Assembly: GCA_038110465.1 (NCBI GenBank)
Contig: JAYNJU010000003.1
Location: 34,906 to 98,905, forward strand
DNA length: 64,000 nt
Reading direction: 5' to 3'
Origin: Marisimplicoccus sp038110465
Lineage (GTDB): Bacteria; Bacteroidota; Bacteroidia; Flavobacteriales; Flavobacteriaceae
Made by a program: the position numbers and the translations under genes. This document shows positions 35,734-42,970 of this stretch, piece after piece (the first letter of the stretch is position 1; each line of letters starts with the position of its first letter). The notes beneath the pieces were generated by a model, which saw nothing but the letters and a program-made list of their open reading frames with translations, ran no database searches and was not told the DNA's origin.

Positions 35734-36870
35734 TTAAAAGAATATTCCAATTCCCATATTAAACTGCCCTTTTGCTTTTGATCCTTCTAATGCAGTTCCT
35801 TTTGATTGATAATCGATTTTAAAAACAGAACCTCTGGATAGGTGATATGAAGCACCTAATGTCCACTCTTTTCTGTGTAATGCAAGATTTTTCTTAAGCG
35901 AACCTTCAACCTCTTTGTGTTGATTTAAATTCTCATACCTTACAAATAAGTCCAGCCTCTGCCTAGCTTGTATTGGAAGCACATTATAAGCAGCTTCAAG
36001 ATAATATCCACCCATCTTTGAGCCTAAATCTTTATCTCCTGCTAAATTATATTTTTCAGTATCTGAAAGGACAGTATTTATATATTGTGCTCTTACAGAA
36101 AAATTATTTTTTACATATCTGGCATCAAGACCAAACATATTTACCCCAACTTGGGATCCAATAATTGATGTATCTGTTGTCAGTGTTTTTCCAGTATAAT
36201 AAGATGCTCCAAGTCTAAGTCCTAATAATCCGAAATAATCTAACCTTGCTGCAAAGTTTGCATCACTTCCTTGCGACTGAGCACCATTTTGTCTTCCACC
36301 TCTCAGACCATCAGTGGCTTTTAGCTTATATGATCCATTATATGAAATTGGTCCATTCATAACATATGCCTGATATCTCAAACTAAATTCAGGGATTCTA
36401 CCCGCAATACCCATTCCAATTTCTCTCCAAGTTGTTGGAACTATTTTGTTATCTAAAGTTGGTCTTTCAACTCCATTAAAAGTAGTAGACTCGTGATATT
36501 CATTAATTATACCCATTGGTACTAAAAGAAGTCCTGCTCTAAGGTTTGTATTATCAGCAAGAGCATAATTTAGCCAAGCTTGCTCAATGTATACTTCTTT
36601 TACATGTTCATATTCAATTTCTGTAATAAAAGAAACTCTATCATCAAATTTGTATGCAAATAAAAGAACAAATCTTTGAACATCTAATTCTGATGGACCA
36701 GTATCAAAATCATTATAATTTATTTCACCATAACCTCCAATGGTTAAACCAGATTGAAGATCAACAAGATTAAGTAATTGAGTTTGTGCAATGTTTAACT
36801 GCTCATCTTCTTCTTGAGAAAAAGAAAAGACAGTAACAGACAATATCATAATTACTATAATTTTTCTCAT
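35734..36870 (-). CDS. Outer-membrane porin (phosphate-selective-porin/OprP-like fold)
   Basis: 378 aa from the ATG at 36870; a longer reading from TTG 36903 would put eleven non-signal residues first and run into the promoter region, so I reject it. The signal peptide (MRKIIVIMILSVTVFSFS-Q) is clear. The rest is a barrel: alternating strands such as GGYGEINYND, FVLLFAYKFDDRVSFITEIE, AWLNYALADNTNLRAGLL and a final FNMGIGIFF ending in Phe-Phe, typical of outer-membrane insertion signals. GVERPTLDN and WREIGMGIAG are seen in porin families of Bacteroidota. It begins the porin-FMN unit and is preceded by the double palindrome at 36881-36932. Confidence 0.85.
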   Translation of the reverse strand: MRKIIVIMILSVTVFSFSQEEDEQLNIAQTQLLNLVDLQSGLTIGGYGEINYNDFDTGPSELDVQRFVLLFAYKFDDRVSFITEIEYEHVKEVYIEQAWLNYALADNTNLRAGLLLVPMGIINEYHESTTFNGVERPTLDNKIVPTTWREIGMGIAGRIPEFSLRYQAYVMNGPISYNGSYKLKATDGLRGGRQNGAQSQGSDANFAARLDYFGLLGLRLGASYYTGKTLTTDTSIIGSQVGVNMFGLDARYVKNNFSVRAQYINTVLSDTEKYNLAGDKDLGSKMGGYYLEAAYNVLPIQARQRLDLFVRYENLNQHKEVEGSLKKNLALHRKEWTLGASYHLSRGSVFKIDYQSKGTALEGSKAKGQFNMGIGIFF

Positions 36871-36880
36871 AAATAAGTTA

Positions 36881-36897
36881 TCTATAATGATTCTAAA
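36881..36897. promoter_or_regulatory. Palindromic operator-like site, copy 2 (porin promoter, proximal)
   Basis: TCTATAATGATTCTAAA. Its centre lies 12 nt downstream of the porin -7 element on the reverse strand, exactly as at the TonB receptor promoter. It is also one arm of a perfect 18-bp inverted repeat with 36913-36930. Confidence 0.6.
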
Positions 36898-36900
36898 TAA

Positions 36901-36908
36901 CAAAGATA
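36901..36908 (-). promoter_or_regulatory. -7 promoter element (TATCTTTG) of the porin-FMN operon
   Basis: Exact TAnnTTTG on the reverse strand, between the two palindromes and 30 nt upstream of the porin ATG. Confidence 0.55.
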
Positions 36909-36915
36909 AACATTA

Positions 36916-36932
36916 TTTAGAATCATTATAAA
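36916..36932. promoter_or_regulatory. Palindromic operator-like site, copy 3 (porin promoter, distal)
   Basis: TTTAGAATCATTATAAA, one mismatched pair from the palindrome. It lies upstream of the porin -7 element, in the region expected for the -33 contact, and ends 7 nt before the HmuY-like stop codon. Confidence 0.6.
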
Positions 36933-36938
36933 TAAGAT

Positions 36939-37583
36939 TTAAAAATTAGTTATACCCTCATTAGGCTGATACTCATAATTAAAAGTATAATACCTTGATT
37001 CATCTGTATAAGCATCTGGGTCTTCTGGAGCATTTTTATAATAACTTAATATTTCCATTTTTGCATACTTTCCATCAAAAGTTCTAAAAACTAAAATTCT
37101 ACCAGGTGTCGGAGTTATTAGATTTACTGGAGGTCCTTGATAAGTATACCAACTATTTCCTCCTCCAGTAGCTATTGCATAACCACTCTCTGAATCTTGT
37201 AAAAACATTGCTAAATCAATTTCTAAAATTGAAGACATAGTACCATTGGCAATGTATACTGCTGCATTTCCAGTTCTATTTGGCTCGTCTATAGTGCCAA
37301 GAGATTTACCTCCATTAATTATTATTGATGTGCCTCTAAATGCTACATCCCATTGCGTATCACTTGTAGTTATTTGACCACTTGAGAAATTAAATTTTGT
37401 AAACTCCCCAGATATAGGTGTAAATTGACCCGTTCTCTGGTCAACCCCTCCACTTTGAGGAGCATAAAGATTTTCATATTTATTAGATACAATGTCTAAT
37501 AGCTTTATTTCATCATCTTTTGAGCATGATGAAATAAATAAAAATATAGTTAATAAATAAATAATTGTGTTTTTCATAATCAT
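36939..37583 (-). CDS. HmuY-like surface lipoprotein
   Basis: 214 aa lipoprotein: signal with lipobox FISSC (cysteine near residue 20) followed by SKDDE. The body matches the HmuY family pattern: a Thr/Ser-rich strand GEFTKFNFSSGQITTSDTQWDVAFRGTSIIING near residues 60-90 and the C-terminal ILVFRTFDGKYAKMEILSYY ... SRYYTFNYEYQ. HmuY proteins are surface-exposed haem-binding lipoproteins that deliver haem to a partner TonB receptor. No histidine occurs in the whole protein, so a P. gingivalis-type His-His haem ligation is not possible; methionines (AMFL, AKMEI) are alternatives. It starts 5 nt after the TonB receptor stop, so it is in the same operon. A start at 37577 is equally possible. Confidence 0.83.
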   Translation of the reverse strand: MIMKNTIIYLLTIFLFISSCSKDDEIKLLDIVSNKYENLYAPQSGGVDQRTGQFTPISGEFTKFNFSSGQITTSDTQWDVAFRGTSIIINGGKSLGTIDEPNRTGNAAVYIANGTMSSILEIDLAMFLQDSESGYAIATGGGNSWYTYQGPPVNLITPTPGRILVFRTFDGKYAKMEILSYYKNAPEDPDAYTDESRYYTFNYEYQPNEGITNF

Positions 37584-37588
37584 ATTAA

Positions 37589-39604
37589 TTAAAGTTTGTA
37601 TGAAAGTTTTGAATAAATAATTCTACCTGGATAATTAGGTATATTTTCAGGATCTCTATAATTAAATAAGTTATCAGCTCCTAATGTTATATTAAGTTTT
37701 CTAAATTTTTGCGAGATAGATAAATCAGATATAATATGAGACTCAACAAATTTGTCATAATCATCTAAAAGATTATTTCCATTTGAATCTGTTAGACCAT
37801 ATTTACTTCTGAATCTAGTTTTAAAATATAAACTCAATTCATCGTTAAAAAGGTAATTTAATTTAAGATTTATATTATTTTTTGATCTATTATATAAACC
37901 GTAATAATCATCTTTGTTGATCTTAAAAGCACTTGAATTATTTGATAATCTTGCATATATCTTACCTTCTTTTATATCATTAATTGCATCAACATCTCTT
38001 GATGAAAGAAATTGATATCCAATATTAAAATTAAAATTATTACTAAGTACAATTTTTGAGTTGATTTCAAAGCCTTGAGTAATTACCTTATTTAGATTAT
38101 AATAGCTAAAGATATTTTGTCCATTAATTTTAGTTGCGATTACCCTGTAATCAATCAAATTATTGATTTGATTTTTGAATAAATTTAGATCAATTAATAA
38201 GCTATTATTAGGCTTAAAATTGAATCCAAGATTAATACTTAATGAGTTTTCAGGAGTTAAATTTCCAGTTAATTCGTATTCAGGTATAATCAAATTAGCA
38301 AGTTGGCCTAGATTTCTTAGATTAGAAATTACTTCACTTGCCACGTTAAAACCGATTACAGAGTAGCCTGAATTAGAATTAGAAAAATTAAAATAAAGTT
38401 GTCTAAAATCTGGTTTTTTAAATCCTTTACCTATTGAAAACTTAGCATTTATTATATCATTTATTTGAGTTCTTATAGAGAAACTAGGACTAAATTCAGA
38501 TTTATATTGTTCATGCTTATCATATCTTACCCCAAAAATATAGTTGGTATTTTTAAAAATGAATCCTTCATATTGAATAAATGAGTTTAACGAACTTTGA
38601 TTAATTGATTTTTTATATAAGTTATTTCTATCTAATTGTTCTTCATTATATCCAAGCCCAAGTGTTAATTTATTTTTATCATCAACATTAATGATTGATC
38701 TAAATTCTGATTTATAAAGTGATTGTTTAAAGTATGATTCCTCAATGGATGATGAATTTAAATAATTTTCATCGCTATTATATTGGGTATAATAGTTGTC
38801 TATAATAAATTTTAAATTATCACTAATTCCATAGTTAAAAGAACTATTTAAATTATTTTCTGTTATAGATATTATACCAAAATCCTCTTCGTTATATTTA
38901 AAATCTTGTTCTTGGTTAAATATTCTAATTGAGGAAAAAAATGACCAGTTTTCTCTTTCAAAATTATATCTTAAAAATCCAGTAAAGTTTTTGAAAGGTT
39001 CAACCGTTTTCAATAGATCTGATTTATTTAAATCATATCCATCACTTTGATTATGATTAAAATAAGCATTTAATACTCCTGCTTCTTTAGATATATTACC
39101 AAATTTTAAATCATATTCTTTAGAAGAATAAGAAGAAAGTTTAGTGCTAATATCAAGTGAAATAGTGTCTATTGATTTAGAAGTAATTAAATTTATAACA
39201 CCACCAATAGCATCTGTTCCATAAAGACTTGATGAGCTTCCTTTAATTATTTCAATTTTATCAATATTACCAATTGAAATTCTATCTAGATCCAATGTTC
39301 CTGATTGTCTTCCAATTAACGGATAACCATCTATTAATATAAGAGTATACTGTGAATCAAGTCCTTGAATTTGTATACCATTAGCACCTCCAAAATCTGG
39401 TACAATAAAAATTCCAATTTGATCATCTAATATGTCACTTAATCTACTTGAACTACTTTTTTCAATTTCATTCTTTGATATTAATTTTGCTGGTAGAGGT
39501 AAATTTGAAAGCTGTCTAAAAGTTTTTGTTGCAGTTACAATAACTTCATTTAAATCATTCTGTAATACAGTATCTTTTAATGACTGAGAAAAACTAAAAG
39601 TCAT
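37589..39604 (-). CDS. TonB-dependent receptor, HmuR-like, paired with the HmuY-like lipoprotein
   Basis: Outer-membrane active transporter, probably for haem or an iron complex given the HmuY-like partner. 671 aa from the only ATG: plug domain (about 15-125) with LNEVIVTATKTFRQLSNLPL, LILIDGYPLIG, KIEIIKGSSSSLYGTDAIGGVINLIT, then a 22-strand barrel ending LSYKL. The start is odd: translating upstream of ATG 39604 gives a hydrophobic in-frame stretch (ISPSILHIIVSIFF) that, with FMTFSFSQ, looks like a complete signal peptide, but no ATG, GTG or TTG precedes it before the stop at 39653. Either a non-standard start (ATA/ATT) is used or there is an assembly error. First gene of an operon under the operator at 39655. 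Confidence 0.9.
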   Translation of the reverse strand: MTFSFSQSLKDTVLQNDLNEVIVTATKTFRQLSNLPLPAKLISKNEIEKSSSSRLSDILDDQIGIFIVPDFGGANGIQIQGLDSQYTLILIDGYPLIGRQSGTLDLDRISIGNIDKIEIIKGSSSSLYGTDAIGGVINLITSKSIDTISLDISTKLSSYSSKEYDLKFGNISKEAGVLNAYFNHNQSDGYDLNKSDLLKTVEPFKNFTGFLRYNFERENWSFFSSIRIFNQEQDFKYNEEDFGIISITENNLNSSFNYGISDNLKFIIDNYYTQYNSDENYLNSSSIEESYFKQSLYKSEFRSIINVDDKNKLTLGLGYNEEQLDRNNLYKKSINQSSLNSFIQYEGFIFKNTNYIFGVRYDKHEQYKSEFSPSFSIRTQINDIINAKFSIGKGFKKPDFRQLYFNFSNSNSGYSVIGFNVASEVISNLRNLGQLANLIIPEYELTGNLTPENSLSINLGFNFKPNNSLLIDLNLFKNQINNLIDYRVIATKINGQNIFSYYNLNKVITQGFEINSKIVLSNNFNFNIGYQFLSSRDVDAINDIKEGKIYARLSNNSSAFKINKDDYYGLYNRSKNNINLKLNYLFNDELSLYFKTRFRSKYGLTDSNGNNLLDDYDKFVESHIISDLSISQKFRKLNITLGADNLFNYRDPENIPNYPGRIIYSKLSYKL

Positions 39605-39654
39605 AAAAAAGATAGAAACGATAATATGTAAAATACTGGGGCTTATATTACCTT

Positions 39655-39673
39655 ATTTAAAATGATTCTAAAT
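39655..39673. promoter_or_regulatory. Palindromic operator-like site, copy 4 (TonB receptor promoter)
   Basis: ATTTAAAATGATTCTAAAT, a 19-bp palindrome with one mismatched pair around a central G. It begins 2 nt downstream of the -7 element, where a bound repressor would block initiation. Fur-type regulation is the natural guess beside an HmuR/HmuY-like pair. Confidence 0.65.
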
Positions 39674-39675
39674 TG

Positions 39676-39683
39676 CAAATATA
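39676..39683 (-). promoter_or_regulatory. -7 promoter element (TATATTTG) of the TonB receptor operon
   Basis: Exact TAnnTTTG on the reverse strand, with possible TTG -33 contacts at 39696-39702. Immediately followed by the palindrome at 39655-39673. Confidence 0.55.
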
Positions 39684-39813
39684 TACTTAGGATTCCAAGC
39701 AAGAAAAAATTTAACATATATTTTACATAGATTTTTCTAATTTGAGATTCAATAATATTTATAAAATTTTACGCATCTAAGGTTAATTAATTAAATAGTA
39801 TTAATTTAATGGG

Positions 39814-41082
39814 ATGGATGTAAGTTCAATTTTAATAGTTCTTCCTTTATTAATTATATTTTCTTACTTATTTGATATTTTTGCAAGAAGAACAAAGTTT
39901 CCATCTGTAATTCTTTTAGTCTTAACAGGGATTATTGCAAGATTTATCTCTTCATATTACGGCTTTGATAATTTTCTTTTTCTTGACAGCTTAGTGCCTG
40001 TTCTTGGTACAATTGGTTTAATATTAATTGTACTTGAAGCAGCCCTTGAATTAGAAATCAAAAAAGAAAAAACAGAGATAATTATTAAAGGTTTTTTAGC
40101 TGCCTTTATTATTTTAATTGTAAATATTGTCTTAGTAAGTCTATTCTTTGAAAAGGTAATTGGACTATCATATCCAACTTCTGTTATTTACTCAATACCT
40201 CTTTCAATTATAAGTAGTGCAGTTGCTATCCCTTCTGCTGTTGGGTTAATTAACAAAAATAAAGAGTTTGTTGTATATGAGTCTACATTCTCAGATATTT
40301 TAGGAATTATGATTTTTTATTATTGTATTAGGCAAGCTGAAAAGGGAGAGCCATTAATTGGAGTAGAACCAATAGTTACTCTTTTTGGACAAATAATACT
40401 AATAATTATTTTATCTATTGCTATAACTTATCTTTTATTTCAGTTGATTCAAAGAATTGAACATCATGTAAAGTTCTTTCTTATTCTTGCGCTTTTAATT
40501 TTGGCATACGAGATTGGAAAAGATTTTCTAAAGTTACCTTCATTAGTTTTAATATTTATTTTTGGAATTTTTCTTTCTAATTTTTCTAATCTAATACCTA
40601 ATTGGCTGAAAAATTATTTTAAAACAGATAACGTAAATAAATCTGATCTTCATGAGTTTCATTTACTTACAGCTGAATCAACTTTTTTAGTTAGAACTTT
40701 TTTCTTTCTTTTCTTTGGATTTTCAATTCCTTTGGAAAGTTTTATTGAGTTTGAGCCCTATATAATTGGTGCTACAGTTTTATTAATTATGTATGGAGTA
40801 AGATATTTTTATTTGGCTTTTGCATTAAAGGATGATGATTCAAAACCGTTACTTTATTTTTCTCCTAGAGGATTAATTACAATTTTATTATTCTTGAGTA
40901 TATCTGACTATGATATTCAAAAAAGCAATATAGTTGATGAGAAAGTTTTGCTTGTAATTATAATTGCTTCTATGTTAATTATGATTCAAGGATCTATTAA
41001 AAGAAAAAAAGATGAAAATAGCGAAAATGAAGTTCAACAGTCATTTTCAGATATTGTAGATTCTCAAATAGAAAACAAATGA
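39814..41082 (+). CDS. Cation:proton antiporter (CPA family)
   Basis: 422-aa inner-membrane antiporter with about 12 helices, exchanging Na+ or K+ for H+. The N-terminal pattern FARRTKFPSVILLVLTGIIAR (near residues 23-43) and GLILIVLEAALELEIKKEK (near 68-86, family acidic motif) and the second half with LVLIFIFGIFLSNF, FHLLTAESTFLVRTFFFLFFGFSI and LLYFSPRGLITILL are typical of the Na+/H+ exchanger superfamily. No C-terminal RCK/TrkA nucleotide-binding domain is present. The ion cannot be read from the sequence. The stop overlaps the next gene by 4 nt (ATGA). Confidence 0.9.
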   Translation: MDVSSILIVLPLLIIFSYLFDIFARRTKFPSVILLVLTGIIARFISSYYGFDNFLFLDSLVPVLGTIGLILIVLEAALELEIKKEKTEIIIKGFLAAFIILIVNIVLVSLFFEKVIGLSYPTSVIYSIPLSIISSAVAIPSAVGLINKNKEFVVYESTFSDILGIMIFYYCIRQAEKGEPLIGVEPIVTLFGQIILIIILSIAITYLLFQLIQRIEHHVKFFLILALLILAYEIGKDFLKLPSLVLIFIFGIFLSNFSNLIPNWLKNYFKTDNVNKSDLHEFHLLTAESTFLVRTFFFLFFGFSIPLESFIEFEPYIIGATVLLIMYGVRYFYLAFALKDDDSKPLLYFSPRGLITILLFLSISDYDIQKSNIVDEKVLLVIIIASMLIMIQGSIKRKKDENSENEVQQSFSDIVDSQIENK

Positions 41083-42212
41083 AAATAATTAAAATAATAA
41101 TAATAACTTTTTCTATAATTTTTTCATTAGTATACGCTCTTGATCTTGAATATTTTGTTAAAGGAATCAGAGTTGTTTATATGAATGGTCAATCAACAGT
41201 TTTTATTGATGATCTTAATTATTTTGATTTTGAGACTATTAAATCAAACTCTAAAAAAAGTCCTTGGGCTGAGAGTAAAAATAAAGTTGTTTCATTTTCG
41301 AAAGATTTTGAAGATTATAATATGGAGATGGGTACAGCTGCCTATTTAGTAATTTATAAAGACACAATTATTGCAGAAAAATACTATGAAGGATATTCTT
41401 CAGTTTCTTCTACCAACTCTTTTTCTATGGCTAAGACTTTCATTTCAATATTGATGGGCAAGGCGCTAGAACAAGGCTATATAAATAGCTTAGACGATAG
41501 TGTAATTTCTTATATACCTGAGTTAAAGGGAAAATTTGCCTCTCAAGTTAAAGTAATAGATCTAGCTACAATGACATCTGGCTTGGAATGGGATGAGGGC
41601 ACTTCAAATCCTTTTAGTCCTGTTGCTAAACAATATTTTTACAAAGATGTTGTTGGTTTGATGCTTGATCAACCATTTATTGATATGCCTGGTGTAAAAT
41701 TTCATTACTCTAGCGGTAATACTCAAATTTTATCAACATTAATTGAGAGGGCTACTGGAAGGAAAATTAGTGAAATGTTTGAGAATGAAATATGGCAAAA
41801 AATTGATCCAGATCAAGACGCTTATTGGCAAATCGATAGTGAAAACTATAGAAATACTAAATCATTCTGTTGTTTTCATTCAAATGCCAGAGATTTTGCA
41901 AGGCTTGGAAAATTATTTTTAAATAATGGTGATTGGGAAGGAAATCAAGTTATAGATTCTAGCTTTATAATTAGATCTAAAAAACCTTATTTAGAAACAT
42001 TCAATGATTATGGAATTGGAGTTTGGCTTTCAAAATATAAAGATTTAAATATTTCTCTTATGAGTGGTCATCAAGGTCAATATATTATTATGATTCCTGA
42101 AAAAGATATGATCATAACCAGATTAGGTCAAAGAGACATAGATTTAGGAAGGCCTGGAGTGTCTCCTGATGTTTTTAAGTATATTGATTATGCACTTGAA
42201 TTATTAAATTAA
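41079..42212 (+). CDS. Serine hydrolase of the beta-lactamase/penicillin-binding family (class C type)
   Basis: 377 aa, anchored or exported by an N-terminal hydrophobic helix (IIKIIIITFSIIFSLVYA). The catalytic SxxK motif is SMAKTFIS (S near residue 116), the tyrosine motif is FHYSSGNTQIL near 207, and a C-terminal MSGHQGQYIIMIP replaces the KTG box, as in esterase-type relatives (family VIII). A role as a periplasmic esterase or D-amino acid peptidase is more likely than antibiotic hydrolysis. Coupled to the antiporter gene by a 4-nt overlap. Confidence 0.85.
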   Translation: MKIIKIIIITFSIIFSLVYALDLEYFVKGIRVVYMNGQSTVFIDDLNYFDFETIKSNSKKSPWAESKNKVVSFSKDFEDYNMEMGTAAYLVIYKDTIIAEKYYEGYSSVSSTNSFSMAKTFISILMGKALEQGYINSLDDSVISYIPELKGKFASQVKVIDLATMTSGLEWDEGTSNPFSPVAKQYFYKDVVGLMLDQPFIDMPGVKFHYSSGNTQILSTLIERATGRKISEMFENEIWQKIDPDQDAYWQIDSENYRNTKSFCCFHSNARDFARLGKLFLNNGDWEGNQVIDSSFIIRSKKPYLETFNDYGIGVWLSKYKDLNISLMSGHQGQYIIMIPEKDMIITRLGQRDIDLGRPGVSPDVFKYIDYALELLN

Positions 42213-42970
42213 AGAGAGATCTTTAATTGAATAGGGCAATGGTCTGAGTGATGAACATGATTCAAAATTTTTGCATCATCTATTTTTTCTTTTAAAGATG
42301 CAGAAACCATATTGTAATCAATTCTCCAACCTTTATTATTTGCTCTTGAGTTTGCTCTGTAACTCCACCAACTATAATTGTGGGGTAATTGATTAATTTG
42401 TCTGAATGTGTCAACAAACTTATCTCCAATAAATGAATCCAGCCATTCTCTTTCTTCTGGTAAAAATCCTGAAACATTTTTATTTCTGACAGGGTCATGT
42501 ATATCTATAGGTTTATGACAAATGTTATAATCTCCGCAAATAATTAAATTTTTTATATCGTTATTTAACTTATATATATAATCTTTAAAATCATCCATGA
42601 ATTTAAATTTAAAACTTAACCTATCAATATTTGTTCCCGATGGAAGGTATAAGCTAATAACAGAATAATTTTTAAAATCTAATCTTAGTATTCTTCCTTC
42701 AAAATCCATGTAATCAATTCCTGAGCCATATTCAACATGATTTGGAAGAAGTTTTGAAAAAATAGCAACACCACTATAACCTTTTTTTTGAGCAGAGAAC
42801 CAATAAGTTTTATAACCTAAGTTTTCTATTAAATTTATATCAACCTGATCTTTGTTAGCTTTAGTCTCTTGAATACAAATTATATCTGGAGATTCATTTT
42901 TGAGCCATTCAATAAAACCTTTATTTATTGCAGCTCTAATTCCATTAACATTATAGCTAATGATATTCAA
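42209..42970 (-). CDS. xth: Exodeoxyribonuclease III (AP endonuclease)
   Basis: Magnesium-dependent AP endonuclease and 3'-5' exonuclease in base-excision repair. 253 aa. Visible active-site residues: N in SYNVNGIRAA (near residue 7), E in CIQETKA (near 35), the GDYNICHKPID loop (near 147; D and N), and the terminal SDHCPIQ (D and H near 243-244). Length is normal. It overlaps glyQS by 4 nt and follows it on the reverse strand, so it is likely translationally coupled. The 3' end overlaps the convergent serine hydrolase stop. Confidence 0.95.
   Translation of the reverse strand: MNIISYNVNGIRAAINKGFIEWLKNESPDIICIQETKANKDQVDINLIENLGYKTYWFSAQKKGYSGVAIFSKLLPNHVEYGSGIDYMDFEGRILRLDFKNYSVISLYLPSGTNIDRLSFKFKFMDDFKDYIYKLNNDIKNLIICGDYNICHKPIDIHDPVRNKNVSGFLPEEREWLDSFIGDKFVDTFRQINQLPHNYSWWSYRANSRANNKGWRIDYNMVSASLKEKIDDAKILNHVHHSDHCPIQLKISL

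Noticed and set aside
36871..36903. Upstream TTG start for the porin
   Set aside because: It would place eleven residues before a perfect signal peptide and overlap the promoter and operator.
36883..36930. Perfect 18-bp inverted repeat as a terminator of the TonB/HmuY operon
   Set aside because: The stem is AT-rich with a 12-nt loop and no T tract, and it contains a TAnnTTTG in the loop. Two operator sites in opposite orientation explain it better.
41079..42212. Antibiotic-resistance beta-lactamase
   Set aside because: SxxK and Tyr motifs are those of the wider serine hydrolase/esterase family and the KTG box is absent; resistance is not supported.
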